Shown here one piece after another: positions 1 to 8,282 of a DNA stretch of 36,717 bases. Within the stretch, counting starts at the first letter, position 1; the number at the start of each line of letters is the position of its first letter. The DNA lies in assembly GCA_023229045.1 (NCBI GenBank), contig JALOAB010000004.1, positions 1 through 36,717 of the forward strand, given 5' to 3'. Below the pieces are notes generated by a model. It saw only the letters and a program-made list of their open reading frames with translations, ran no database searches and was not told where the DNA came from. Origin of the DNA: Fidelibacterota bacterium (lineage in GTDB: Bacteria; Fidelibacterota; UBA2242). A program made the translations under genes and the position numbers.

Positions 1-1333
1 GCTTTTCGTTACAGCTGGTCAGCGAACCATTTTTTACAACGATATTACCGTTGACAATGACATAATCGACCGGCGATAATAAAGCCGTGAAAATTAAAGC
101 CGCCAGCGGATCATGTTGCGCGCCGGCCAATTCCAGCCGATCCAGCGAAACCAATATCAGGTCGGCGCACTTGCCTTCCGCCAATTGCCCGATGTCATCG
201 CGACCCAGCACCGCCGCGCCGCCGCGCGTTGCGAACCATAGAATCTCGTCAGCCGTCAGCCAGTTTTCCTTTTCGCGCAGGCGCGAAAGTAACATTGCAT
301 TGCGCAATTCCAGCAACATATTCGAGGTATCGTTCGAGGCCGAGCCGTCCACTCCGAGACTGACATTCACCCCCGCATTTTGCATTTCACGAATACGCGC
401 AATCCCGGAACCCAGGCGCATATTGGAAGTCGGACAATGCGTCATACCGCAACCGACAGAGCCCATTTCGGCAATTTCCTCATCATTCAGGTGAATTGAA
501 TGCGCAAACCAGGCGTTTGGCCGAATCCAGTCCAGACTTTTCAGCAATGCAAAGGGTCGCAAACCATACTTCTCGATACAGAATTTTTCCTCATCGAGCG
601 TTTCTGCCAGATGGGTATGGATTTGCAAATTGTATTCGTCAGCCAATTTCACCGCCATCCGCATCAACTCGGCTGTGACCGAAAAAGGCGAGCAGGGCGC
701 CAGCGCGATGCGTGTCATCGCACCCGGCGAATCATCATGATACAATTTTACAATTCGACGAATATCGGTCACAATTTCATTTTCATTCTGAATAACGCTA
801 TCCGGCGGCAAACCACCCTCTGTCTGACCGAGCGACATCGAACCGCGGGTGGGTTGAAAGCGAATTCCCATGGCGCGCGCCGAAGAAATTGCGATATCCA
901 GTAAGTCCGTCCCGCTTTGTCTGGGATAAAGGTACAGGTGATCGGAGGTGGTCGTACAGCCGGTTTTGAGCAGTTCGGCCACCGCGACCTGGGTGCTGAC
1001 CTGGATAGCCGCATCAGTCACGCCCGCCCAGATTTCATAATTGGTGGTCAACCAATCAAACAGGGGAGCGCTTTCGGTAGCAAATATATTACGCGTTAGG
1101 GTTTGGAAAAAATGGTGATGGGTATTGACCAGCCCCGGTAAGACTACCATCCGGCTGGCATTGATTATTACATCCGCCACACCGCTAAAAGGTAATTCGC
1201 CGATCGATTCGATGCGCCCGTTTTCGATTAAAATGTGCCCGCCCCGAAAGGTCTTGATTTCGCCGTTTGGCGGACACTCACCGGTCATTGGGGCGCAGAT
1301 TAGTGGATTTTGAATTAAGATTGTATTGTTCAT
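1..1333 (-). CDS. 8-oxoguanine deaminase-like amidohydrolase (3' end cut off by window)
   Basis: Amidohydrolase-superfamily deaminase, 444 codons visible, with the C-terminus beyond base 1. The start is the ATG at 1331-1333. Metal-binding landmarks are in order: an H-x-H pair in THHHFFQ (H72, H74), HTHLAE near residue 235, FAHSIHL near 275 and GVDGSASND near 325. The segment LDRLELAGAQHDPLAAL followed by PVDYVIVNG resembles 8-oxoguanine deaminases (hydrolysis of 8-oxoguanine to urate and ammonia, cytoplasmic purine salvage or detoxification) more than guanine or cytosine deaminases. That substrate call rests on remembered family patterns; a related aminohydrolase such as an SsnA or MTA/SAH-deaminase-like enzyme remains possible. 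It has no operon partner inside the window; a tRNA gene lies upstream on the other strand. Confidence 0.75.
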   Translation of the reverse strand, partial: MNNTILIQNPLICAPMTGECPPNGEIKTFRGGHILIENGRIESIGELPFSGVADVIINASRMVVLPGLVNTHHHFFQTLTRNIFATESAPLFDWLTTNYEIWAGVTDAAIQVSTQVAVAELLKTGCTTTSDHLYLYPRQSGTDLLDIAISSARAMGIRFQPTRGSMSLGQTEGGLPPDSVIQNENEIVTDIRRIVKLYHDDSPGAMTRIALAPCSPFSVTAELMRMAVKLADEYNLQIHTHLAETLDEEKFCIEKYGLRPFALLKSLDWIRPNAWFAHSIHLNDEEIAEMGSVGCGMTHCPTSNMRLGSGIARIREMQNAGVNVSLGVDGSASNDTSNMLLELRNAMLLSRLREKENWLTADEILWFATRGGAAVLGRDDIGQLAEGKCADLILVSLDRLELAGAQHDPLAALIFTALLSPVDYVIVNGNIVVKNGSLTSCNEK

Positions 1334-1448
1334 ATAAACCTCATAATCAAGCGTTCGCAATGTAATCAAAAATTAACACGCGACCAAGTAATCATCCAAT
1401 TTGTATCCTTGCCAGTCATTGCTTAAATTTGACCGCTTTTTTTGATAT

Positions 1449-1521
1449 GGCGGTGTAGCTCAGTGGTAAGAGCAGCGGCTTCATAAGCCGTGTGTCGTAG
1501 GTTCAAATCCCACCACCGCTA
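1449..1521 (+). tRNA. tRNA-Met (CAT anticodon)
   Basis: A 73-nt cloverleaf: acceptor stem GGCGGTG with CACCGCT (first pair G-U), D-stem GCTC/GAGC, anticodon stem GCGGC/GCCGT around loop TTCATAA (anticodon CAT at 1482-1484), T-loop TTCAAAT, discriminator A1521. CCA is not encoded. The acceptor and anticodon arms look like elongator tRNA-Met rather than initiator; tRNA-Ile2 (lysidine-modified CAU) cannot be excluded. The T-stem has one A-C mismatch (A1499 with C1511). A run of seven T follows at 1523-1529. Confidence 0.93.
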
Positions 1522-1530
1522 CTTTTTTTA

Positions 1531-1579
1531 GTTACGAGTTACGAGTTACGAGTTACGAGTTGCGAGTTACGAGTTGCCA
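1531..1579. repeat. 7-bp tandem repeat (GTTACGA)x7
   Basis: Seven consecutive heptamers directly after the tRNA T-run: GTTACGA four times, GTTGCGA, GTTACGA, GTTGCCA. A related fragment (GTTACGGGTTGCGAGTTGC) recurs at about 1649-1667. It does not encode a convincing peptide. Confidence 0.85.
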
Positions 1580-1586
1580 GCCCGAG

Positions 1587-1606
1587 TTTTACGCGTTAGC
1601 GTAAAA
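1587..1606. repeat. Perfect inverted repeat, 8-bp arms
   Basis: TTTTACGC-GTTA-GCGTAAAA can form an 8-bp stem with a 4-nt loop. It is followed on the + strand by GGCAGG rather than T residues, so it is not a canonical + strand terminator. It may be part of a dispersed repeat element with the hairpin at 1612-1647. Confidence 0.6.
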
Positions 1607-1611
1607 GGCAG

Positions 1612-1647
1612 GCCTGCCCGACTGAAGACACAGTCATTCAGGCAGGC
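1612..1647. repeat. Nested inverted repeat (GCCTGCC ... GGCAGGC)
   Basis: The outer arms GCCTGCC (1612-1618) and GGCAGGC (1641-1647) enclose inner arms GACTG (1620-1624) and CAGTC (1631-1635). The 12-bp palindrome GGCAGGCCTGCC (1607-1618) overlaps the left arm. Function is unknown; the structure suggests a small palindromic intergenic element. Confidence 0.5.
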
Positions 1648-2001
1648 GAGTTACGGGTTGCGAGTTGCTCCGATAGGAGTCGCTGGTGAGACGGGTCATT
1701 TAAGGTCATTAGCCGCCTTCGGCGGCGTCATTCATTGTCATACAATAGTCATTCAATAGTTTTTCAATTGCTGAGCAAAGCGAAGTCCGGTTAACAATCA
1801 GGCTTTGACTGGCTCTTGACGGATCATTTGTAGTCATTAAGTCATTGAGGCATTAAAAAATATCGTTGAGGCTTTGGATTCTCATCACGCTTTACGATTT
1901 ACGAATAACGAACATTTCCAGATAATGCAACAAACTTCTCTCCTCGCCGATAAAAGTTTGTTGCAGGAATAGTATTTTATCAATATATTCGGGCGTTTGG
2001 T

Positions 2002-2030
2002 TTGGGTTTTTACTGAGTAATTGATATAGT
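2002..2030 (+). promoter_or_regulatory. Candidate sigma70-type promoter for the FGGY kinase
   Basis: TTGGGT (2002-2007) and TATAGT (2025-2030) are separated by 17 bp, about 65 bp before the kinase start. The match is good but short motifs of this kind occur by chance in AT-rich spacers. Confidence 0.3.
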
Positions 2031-2096
2031 ACTTGTATAGCGAAAATTTATCATTTTTCCTGATTTTAAATCTGTTTTAGACGAGGGATTTCATTT

Positions 2097-3677
2097 ATGT
2101 CTGAAAAATTTATATTAGCGCACGATATGGGCACCAGCTCTAATAAGGCGATGCTGGTAACCGTCTACGGCGAGATTATCGATTCGACTAAAAAAGAGTA
2201 TCAATTATATGTTCCAAAACCCGGTTTTGCCGAACAGGAGCCTTATGATTGGTGGGACGCAGTCTGCGAAACTTCATTAGCCGTTATCGAAAAAACCAAA
2301 GTGAATCCCCAGGACATCGTCGGAGTGGCATTCTCTTCCCAAATGCAGGGTTTAGTGTTGGTTGACAAGGACGGCAAGCCGCTCCGCCGGGCGATTTCGT
2401 GGGTCGACACCCGCGCCGGCGATATCATGCGCGATCGCATCTGGACCCAGCCGCGCATTATGGGCTATAATATTTTCCGCCTTATAAAATTCCTGACTAT
2501 TACGGGAGGTTCTCCGGGTCTGGCGGGAAAAGATATTATCGGAAAAATTCTCTGGCTTGAAAAACACGAGCCCGAAATCTGCGCCGCAACTTATAAATAT
2601 CTGGATCCGAAAGATTTTATTATTTACTTGTTGACCGGCAATTACGTCAAATCAACCGATCTGGCGGTCGTCTGGTGGTTGATGGACACCCGTCATCGCC
2701 GTAACTGCTGGAATAAGCGACTCTGCAAGATGGCCGGCATCGATATCAACAAATTACCCGAAGTCAAAGAAAGCGGCGCAATCGCCGGAACAATTACGGA
2801 AGAAGCCGCCCGGCTCACGGGTCTTCTGCCAGGCACACCCGTCATCACTGGCGCCGGTGATATTTCGGCCTCCGCGCTCGGTTCCGGTGCGATTGAAAAC
2901 GGACAATTGCATGTACGCATCGGCACCAGTGGCGGTGTGGCGGGTCATTTTACCAAACGTAAAATCGATCTGGCACATTACGCGGGTTGCATCGGAAGCG
3001 CCTTTCCGCAAAAATATTATCTCGGAATCGGCACACAGGATACTATGGGTATCTGCCTCGAATGGGTTAAGCAAAAGGTCATCTATCATTCGGAAAAATT
3101 GAGGGAAGAACATAAGGTCGATAAAATCTATCAAATTCTCGACATACTGGTTCAGAGAGTTAAACCTGGCGCGGATGGTCTGATCTTTACTCCATGGTTA
3201 GCCGGCGAACGTTGCCCGCTGAACGACGATACCTTGCGCGGTGGACTTTACAATCTTGGTCTGAGTCAAACCCGCGATCATATTATCCGCGCGGTTTTCG
3301 AAGGCATCGCCATGAATGCCCGCTGGGCGATGGAAACCATGGAAAAACTCTTCAAGCCGGTGCAAACATTGAATATCGTCGGCGGCGGCGCGATGAGTGA
3401 GGTCTGGTGCCAGATTATGGCTGACGTCATGAACCGTCCCATCAATCAGGTCAGCGATCCTCAGCAGGCCGCCGGCCGGGGCGTCGCTCTCCTGGCCAGC
3501 TGGTCGCTCGGCTATATCAAAACCTTCGAAGACATCGCCAAATACATTAAAATCAGGAAAACATTTTACCCTAATCCGGAAAATCGTCAACTTTACGATC
3601 GGCAATTCAAAGCTTTCAAAATGCTCTATAAGCAGAATCGAAAGTGGTACGCGATGATGAACAGTCAAAATAAGTAA
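2097..3677 (+). CDS. FGGY-family carbohydrate kinase, xylulokinase-like
   Basis: A 526-residue cytoplasmic sugar kinase of normal family length. The N-terminal ATPase fold starts with HDMGTSSNKAML (phosphate-binding loop 1); ISWVDTRAG at 100-108 is the substrate-side motif; GAGD at 252-255 supplies the expected catalytic aspartate D255; GTSGG follows; the FGGY C-terminal signature is visible as VGGGAMSEVWCQIMADV. The ATG at 2097 is preceded by GAGGG at 2083-2087 with 9-nt spacing. Xylulokinase (ATP-dependent phosphorylation of D-xylulose) is the closest remembered match and would suit the xylanolytic operon further downstream, but FGGY substrate specificity cannot be read from these motifs; other ketose or polyol kinases are possible. 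The alpha/beta hydrolase gene begins at the next base after the stop, suggesting co-transcription. Confidence 0.85.
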   Translation: MSEKFILAHDMGTSSNKAMLVTVYGEIIDSTKKEYQLYVPKPGFAEQEPYDWWDAVCETSLAVIEKTKVNPQDIVGVAFSSQMQGLVLVDKDGKPLRRAISWVDTRAGDIMRDRIWTQPRIMGYNIFRLIKFLTITGGSPGLAGKDIIGKILWLEKHEPEICAATYKYLDPKDFIIYLLTGNYVKSTDLAVVWWLMDTRHRRNCWNKRLCKMAGIDINKLPEVKESGAIAGTITEEAARLTGLLPGTPVITGAGDISASALGSGAIENGQLHVRIGTSGGVAGHFTKRKIDLAHYAGCIGSAFPQKYYLGIGTQDTMGICLEWVKQKVIYHSEKLREEHKVDKIYQILDILVQRVKPGADGLIFTPWLAGERCPLNDDTLRGGLYNLGLSQTRDHIIRAVFEGIAMNARWAMETMEKLFKPVQTLNIVGGGAMSEVWCQIMADVMNRPINQVSDPQQAAGRGVALLASWSLGYIKTFEDIAKYIKIRKTFYPNPENRQLYDRQFKAFKMLYKQNRKWYAMMNSQNK

Positions 3678-4550
3678 TTGGACTTGACCGACGACCACTT
3701 ACAGGAGTTCTGCGCCGAATCGGCTACTTATCTACGGCGTCACATCAAAGTCAACGAGCATGTCAGCCTCCAGGTAATTACTTTTCAATCAGCCGCATCA
3801 GAAAACAAACCAGCGATAGTGTTCCTACCGGGTTGGATTTCACTGATGTCAGCCTGGAAGAGTGTTCTGCTTGATATGAGTCGCGACTTCACGATTCATT
3901 ATATTGAAACCCGTGAGAAAAAATCCGCCGTAGTTGCCGGTCGGGTAAAGTACCGCGTCGAAGATTGCGCCCGCGACCTGGCGGTGATAATCGAGCAACT
4001 CGATTTAACTGAGGATAATTATATTCTATGCGGAAGCTCATTGGGCGCCACAGCTATTGTTGACGGTTTTCGTTTCCTGAAACAACGCCCGCGATTCCTG
4101 GCGCTGATCGGCATCAATGCTGAATTCTACATTCCGCACGGTTGGCTGAAGGTAGTGAGATGCTTTCCGCCCGCGATATATTTAGCGTTTAAACCTGTGA
4201 TTAAATGGTATCTGCGCCGGTTCCGGCTGAATCCGGATAAGGATCAAGCCCAGTATAAAAAATATTGTGACAATATTGACAACGCCGATCCGTATAAATT
4301 GAAAAAAGCCGCTCTGGCTCTCGCAAAATACACGATCTGGGAACGCTTAGCGGAGATTCAAGTGCCGACGCTCATTTTCAGCGCATCGCACGACAACCTG
4401 CATTCTCAGGACAATATCCGCCGAATTCATGAACTCCTGCCTGACAGCCGCTATTTCGATCTGGAAACCAACAGTCGCACTCACAGCCCTGAAATGGTAA
4501 TGGTATTAAGAGATTTTATTTCTGGCGAAGGGTGCGCTTCTCGAGTTTAA
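3678..4550 (+). CDS. Alpha/beta-hydrolase fold protein
   Basis: A 290-residue soluble protein with a complete apparent catalytic triad: nucleophile elbow G-S-S-L-G with S121, acid D239 in SASHDNLHS, and H269 in SRTHSPE. The strand before the oxyanion turn reads IVFLPGWISL. No signal peptide or membrane helix is seen. The TTG at 3678 sits immediately after the kinase TAA; no ATG or GTG in frame would keep the fold and no clear Shine-Dalgarno is present, so translation is probably coupled to the kinase. The substrate is unknown (esterase, lipase or acyl-transfer roles are all possible). Its last 35 bp overlap the convergent DUF3108-like gene on the other strand. Confidence 0.8.
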   Translation: MDLTDDHLQEFCAESATYLRRHIKVNEHVSLQVITFQSAASENKPAIVFLPGWISLMSAWKSVLLDMSRDFTIHYIETREKKSAVVAGRVKYRVEDCARDLAVIIEQLDLTEDNYILCGSSLGATAIVDGFRFLKQRPRFLALIGINAEFYIPHGWLKVVRCFPPAIYLAFKPVIKWYLRRFRLNPDKDQAQYKKYCDNIDNADPYKLKKAALALAKYTIWERLAEIQVPTLIFSASHDNLHSQDNIRRIHELLPDSRYFDLETNSRTHSPEMVMVLRDFISGEGCASRV

Positions 4551-5262
4551 AAATCATCCGCCCGAAACTGGCTTCATTATCGATCATTATCGGCAGACGA
4601 AGTTCGTCGGCACTCAAATAAATCGTCATTTTATTCTGATTTTTAAACAATTTTCCTTCCTCAGCGTACGGTTCCAGTACAAAGCATTGAAATTTACCAG
4701 CCGGTACTTTCAGCGACTCTACCTCGCGCACCACTACATTGAATAGGCGAAATTTATCGTTGTCAAAATTATTTAGTCTTATAATCCGACCGGGGAATAA
4801 GTATTCCGCGCGCATGCAATAAATCACCGAGAGCGCATCGTGCACTTTACCGGAAATCGCCAGGGTATCGCGGGAAGTATAGGCTTTTTTCTCATTATAA
4901 TCAAAATGCGCCCGGTAATCCTTGCGGTACTTCCCTTCCCGCAGGCGTTTTTCATAGCGCCGCGAAAATAATCCATTCAGGTCGATCCAGGAATTTACCC
5001 GATCGTTGACTCGATAGATTTTATCGAATACCGCCCCGGTCTCGGTTATCGATTCGATATGATAAACCGGAAAACCATCGATAGATTCAATAGCTTTAAT
5101 GGTCATAATCGAATGGCCAACTTTCATAAAGTTAAACCAAACCGAATAGGTCAATTCTTCACCCACCGGGAAACGGCTGATTAGCCGGCTCTGCGCCATT
5201 GTTAAGGAAGCGATACCGAGCAAGCCGACGAAGAAGAAATATCTGACTAATTTTAATTTCAA
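4516..5262 (-). CDS. DUF3108-like secreted protein
   Basis: A 248-residue protein with an N-terminal signal peptide (K-L-K-L-V-R, a hydrophobic core, then TMAQS), so probably periplasmic. The body, with GEELTYSVWFNFMKVGHS near the mature N-terminus, VPAGKFQCFVLEP and a final beta-rich part, matches the DUF3108 pattern (beta-barrel-like envelope proteins of unknown role). The start is a TTG whose bases overlap the stop of the upstream kinase-like gene (TTGA overlap); no better start keeps the signal peptide. It is the last gene of an envelope cluster running from 9020 down to 4516, so a role in surface polysaccharide or lipid maturation is an inference from context only. Confidence 0.72.
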   Translation of the reverse strand: MKLKLVRYFFFVGLLGIASLTMAQSRLISRFPVGEELTYSVWFNFMKVGHSIMTIKAIESIDGFPVYHIESITETGAVFDKIYRVNDRVNSWIDLNGLFSRRYEKRLREGKYRKDYRAHFDYNEKKAYTSRDTLAISGKVHDALSVIYCMRAEYLFPGRIIRLNNFDNDKFRLFNVVVREVESLKVPAGKFQCFVLEPYAEEGKLFKNQNKMTIYLSADELRLPIMIDNEASFGRMIFKLEKRTLRQK

Positions 5263-6062
5263 AAAAGTTGGGTATTTTTATGGTTAGACGGTTTACGCAT
5301 CGATTTTACCGAATGGTGAATTTTACGACGGCGGATTGCCGAACGCAAGGCTATTCTATTCTGCGCGAAATTTGTTTGATCATATTTTTCAAGAAATATC
5401 GACCACAGACAACTGGCGTGCTCTTTATTAAGCCCGCAGGTACACAAATTCAATTTGGCTATGTCGTACATTTTCAATCTGCGACTAAGAACGATGCGAC
5501 GCTTCATGCGATTAAGGTCGATCAATATGACATTGGCTGGATTGTCATTGCTAACCAGAAAATTTCCCGGCGTCAGATCATAATGCACCAAGCCGGACTG
5601 ATGCATTTTTCCGATCATTACGGCAATTGTCTCGACTATAGTGATTTTTTCGTCATTGGTGGCGTTCTCATCTCTCAACCAACGACGCGCCAAAGTATAA
5701 TTCCCGACTTTTTTGGTCAGCAGGAAATTACACCGGATGAATCCGCAACGACGAAGAGTGTAAACCGTCAACGGCGCGGGAGTTTGAATCCCGTTTCTCA
5801 GCAGATTTAATGCGGCGTCCCAGGATTTTTTAGCGCGTGAACGCATGACCGGACTCAGCCAGTATGAGATGCGGTTGCGCCAGCCAAACCACTTAATCAC
5901 CACCGGTTGGCTAATCCCGTTAATTTCCAAATCGATTTCAGCCAGTAAATTGATTTTATCTTTATAAATGCGACGGGCGTTAGTTCTGAGCCAATTGCGG
6001 TCACTCAGCCGGGCAATTTGGGTATTAGTCAGTCGTTCGCCTTGTAAATCCTGATAACACAC
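5259..6062 (-). CDS. Kdo/WaaP-family lipopolysaccharide kinase-like protein
   Basis: A 267-residue protein-kinase-fold enzyme. The catalytic loop HYDLTPGNFLV carries the HxD aspartate, and LIDLNRMKRR supplies the DFG-equivalent D-L-N used by Kdo kinase and WaaP families that phosphorylate LPS core sugars at the inner membrane. ARRW...DEN and MIGKMHQSGLVHYD give the usual helix before the loop. The start is a GTG at 6060-6062, one base after the TGA of the upstream transferase; GGAG lies 12 nt before it. Its last 4 bases overlap the DUF3108-like gene. The acceptor (Kdo, heptose or another envelope glycan) cannot be told from sequence. Confidence 0.75.
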   Translation of the reverse strand: MCYQDLQGERLTNTQIARLSDRNWLRTNARRIYKDKINLLAEIDLEINGISQPVVIKWFGWRNRISYWLSPVMRSRAKKSWDAALNLLRNGIQTPAPLTVYTLRRCGFIRCNFLLTKKVGNYTLARRWLRDENATNDEKITIVETIAVMIGKMHQSGLVHYDLTPGNFLVSNDNPANVILIDLNRMKRRIVLSRRLKMYDIAKLNLCTCGLNKEHASCLWSIFLEKYDQTNFAQNRIALRSAIRRRKIHHSVKSMRKPSNHKNTQLF

Positions 6063-6063
6063 T

Positions 6064-7101
6064 TCAGAACCAGACTCCGAATTGGCGGCGGACTTGATAT
6101 TTCCGGTAAAGATTGAGCGGTTTTTTCTTTAATCGAATTGAAGCCGGATCATCCAAAAATTCTTCCACCGCATTCAGAACGCGCTGACTGTTTAATCGAT
6201 CACGATACGGATGAATCAGGTTGAGGGTTTTGCGCCGGTTTTCGGAATATTCCTGTGGATTTTGCAGAGAACGGTCGATCGCCTCGCGCAGATTCGCAAC
6301 CGAATCGATGTTGATCGCCTTATCCTGGCGGACTTTGGCGTCGATTGTGACCACCGGTTTATCCAACATCATAAACTCGTAGACAATCGACGAAGTATCC
6401 GAAATCAGGATATCGGCGATTTGCAAAAGCGGCGTGTTATCGTGTCCGCCGTAAATTCGAAATTGATCCGCTGGCAGTTGCTCAAAACGTTGACGATCTT
6501 CGCTAGCCATCAGATCATGAAATTTGATGATCCATTGTTCGTCACGGCGTGGCAAATCTTTGAGCATCTTTATCATTTCACTTGAGGATTTAAATTTCGG
6601 ACTGAAGGTCGGAGCGTATAACAGGATTTTGCGCTGTGGATCGAAATTCAGACGCCGGCATATTTCGGCGCGGTCATATTTAGCTAATATTGCATCGATT
6701 TTCGGCCAGCCGGTTTCTTTGACTTTAAAGTAGCCGTGTTTCTCGGCTAACTGCTGAAATTTTTCCGTTATCAGGGGTCCGCTCGTGCAGTACAAATCGT
6801 AAAAGCCGGTGATTTTGTAATGTCCGCCTTTCTCTTCACATAATCCGTGAAAGATCTGTACCTTTAGTCCGGGAATTTTATCATGAAATCGATTGCCCGG
6901 CACGAATACAACCTCCGGCTGAAATTCAATCGCTTGCCGGATCGAATCGGTCAACGGTGCGGTGAAATCAATCAGAGCTTTAACCCTGGTCGTCGCAAAT
7001 ATCAGGCACTCGCCCCGCTCACCGCGTATAATTTCTTCATACAGCTGTCGGATGACGCTGATTGAATAGGGTTGAGTGATAAAAAACAGGTAACGTCTCA
7101 C
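6064..7101 (-). CDS. CDP-glycerol glycerophosphotransferase-like protein (copy 1)
   Basis: 345 residues with the GT-B-like fold of the TagB/TagF family (Glyphos_transf), which transfers glycerol-phosphate or ribitol-phosphate from CDP-polyols. Family landmarks are QIFHGLCEEKGG (the conserved H-G), LYCTSGP, GWPKIDAIL, ILLYAPTFSP, and the CDP-binding signature SDTSSIVYEFMMLDKPVV. No signal peptide; probably peripheral on the cytoplasmic side of the inner membrane. GTG start overlapping the stop of copy 2 by 4 bp (GTGA), so the two are translationally coupled. The donor could also be a nucleotide sugar; the exact polyol is not deducible. Confidence 0.75.
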   Translation of the reverse strand: MRRYLFFITQPYSISVIRQLYEEIIRGERGECLIFATTRVKALIDFTAPLTDSIRQAIEFQPEVVFVPGNRFHDKIPGLKVQIFHGLCEEKGGHYKITGFYDLYCTSGPLITEKFQQLAEKHGYFKVKETGWPKIDAILAKYDRAEICRRLNFDPQRKILLYAPTFSPKFKSSSEMIKMLKDLPRRDEQWIIKFHDLMASEDRQRFEQLPADQFRIYGGHDNTPLLQIADILISDTSSIVYEFMMLDKPVVTIDAKVRQDKAINIDSVANLREAIDRSLQNPQEYSENRRKTLNLIHPYRDRLNSQRVLNAVEEFLDDPASIRLKKKPLNLYRKYQVRRQFGVWF

Positions 7102-8192
7102 CGGCGCGCCTGCAATCTTTGTTTTAAATCAATAATGACTCGCGCGGCGGCTTTACCGTCTACATTTCCCAGAAGCAGGTCGCGTTTGAGACTGATTAAC
7201 GCCTTTTTATTTTGGCTGTCGCTCAAAGCCGCTTGCAATACTTTTCCTAATTCGTGCGGTTTTTCAAGATGATAAGCGAAATCGAGCTCGTCGATGATCG
7301 TCGCGTCGAGACGCCGGCGTTCAAAGCTTTTCCGGAAAAGTCGGTGCTTCCAACGCAATTTGACGAAATCGGCAACAATCACCGGCTTCCCGGTTGCCAG
7401 ATATTCAAAAGCCGTCGAGGAAGCTTCCGTCAAAAGAACATCGCTACAGGAGAAGAAAGGTACGATATTGTATTCCTCGACTGGCACTAGTCGGACATGT
7501 TCATATTTCTGACTTAATACCTGCCACAGTTCGCGCTGATGATGATATTTTTTCATCAACCAGGCAAAATGATGCAGTTTGACTACCAGGTTAAAGTCGC
7601 GTGTCTGCTCCGCCAGGATTTCGCCGAATACTTCGATCGAACTCGGATAAAAGGTTGGCGCATATAAAATCGTCGGTCTGTTGTTGTGTAACCGGTACTT
7701 TTCAAAATATTGTTCCCTGGCAGTGCGATCCCCCAGCAGATCCAGCTTCGGGAAACCGGTAACTACCAGTTCAGTCATAATCCCGCGTCTGCGCAATTCA
7801 TCCAGGCGATACTGACTCTCAATGTAGCGGACGTCGATGCGCGGATTATAATCGGTATAGTAGCATTTTTTTACGCCGATCCCGTGATAGAGCAAAACCG
7901 CCAACGCCGACGGATTGCAATATTTCTCCGCGCCGCCGCTCTTCCCGAAGACGACAACGTCGAAATTCGGCTTTAGGATTTTCTCGATCCGCTCTTTTTC
8001 GCTCTCAGCCGTAATAAAATTGCCGCCCAGATCACCGATTATTTTGCACGTCCATCCATAATCGTTACGACTCTTATCAATTACTGTCGAATAGAAAACC
8101 TTAAAATTGCCATCGCGCTCCATAGCCTGCGCCACCGGCAGGAATTGCGGCAGATAATAAAGATGATGCAGATGGAAAAGTACGGTAATCAT
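7098..8192 (-). CDS. CDP-glycerol glycerophosphotransferase-like protein (copy 2)
   Basis: 364 residues from the ATG at 8190-8192; a TTG at 8202-8204 would add four residues but sits inside the heptad repeat and is less likely. The same family marks appear as in copy 1: LLYHGIGVKKCYY (H-G), TGFPKLD, ILYAPTFYPS, LVVKLHHF, and TEASSTAFEYLATGKPVI. Sequence identity to copy 1 is clearly low although the motif order is the same, so these are divergent paralogues rather than a recent duplication. It follows the LicC-like nucleotidyltransferase after a 90-bp gap that is occupied by a 7-bp tandem array. Confidence 0.75.
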   Translation of the reverse strand: MITVLFHLHHLYYLPQFLPVAQAMERDGNFKVFYSTVIDKSRNDYGWTCKIIGDLGGNFITAESEKERIEKILKPNFDVVVFGKSGGAEKYCNPSALAVLLYHGIGVKKCYYTDYNPRIDVRYIESQYRLDELRRRGIMTELVVTGFPKLDLLGDRTAREQYFEKYRLHNNRPTILYAPTFYPSSIEVFGEILAEQTRDFNLVVKLHHFAWLMKKYHHQRELWQVLSQKYEHVRLVPVEEYNIVPFFSCSDVLLTEASSTAFEYLATGKPVIVADFVKLRWKHRLFRKSFERRRLDATIIDELDFAYHLEKPHELGKVLQAALSDSQNKKALISLKRDLLLGNVDGKAAARVIIDLKQRLQARR

Positions 8193-8203
8193 TACAAAAT
8201 GCA

Positions 8204-8280
8204 AAATTCAGATTGCAAATTGTAAATTGCTAAATTCAAATTTGAAATTTGAAATTTGAAGTATGAAACTTGAGATTCGC
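8204..8280. repeat. Degenerate 7-bp tandem array, 11 units
   Basis: The gap between two same-strand genes can be cut into exactly eleven 7-bp units: AAATTCA, GATTGCA, AATTGTA, AATTGCT, AAATTCA, AATTTGA (three times), AGTATGA, AACTTGA, GATTCGC. Most fit an RATTNNA-like pattern. It is a different sequence from the GTTACGA array at 1531-1579 but has the same period. Confidence 0.7.
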
Positions 8281-8282
8281 GG

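Larger units (their letters stand above)
1522..2096. other. Gene-free spacer with short repeats and hairpins
   Basis: No credible coding sequence is seen in these 575 bases. They hold a 7-bp tandem array (1531-1579), a perfect inverted repeat TTTTACGC-GTTA-GCGTAAAA (1587-1606), a nested inverted repeat with outer arms GCCTGCC/GGCAGGC and inner arms GACTG/CAGTC (1612-1647), a GCCGCC-TTC-GGCGGC hairpin (1712-1726), repeated GTCATT words (about 1695-1755 and 1830-1855), a second short run of 7-bp TTTACGA-type units (about 1890-1911), and a candidate promoter for the downstream kinase. Confidence 0.7.

Noticed and set aside
87..904. Plus-strand open frames across the deaminase gene
   Set aside because: They are antisense shadows of a recognisable minus-strand enzyme that is open to the window edge.
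1522..2096. CRISPR array or small genes in the repeat-rich spacer
   Set aside because: Repeats are 7 bp and contiguous without unique spacers; the open frames lack start context and codon pattern.
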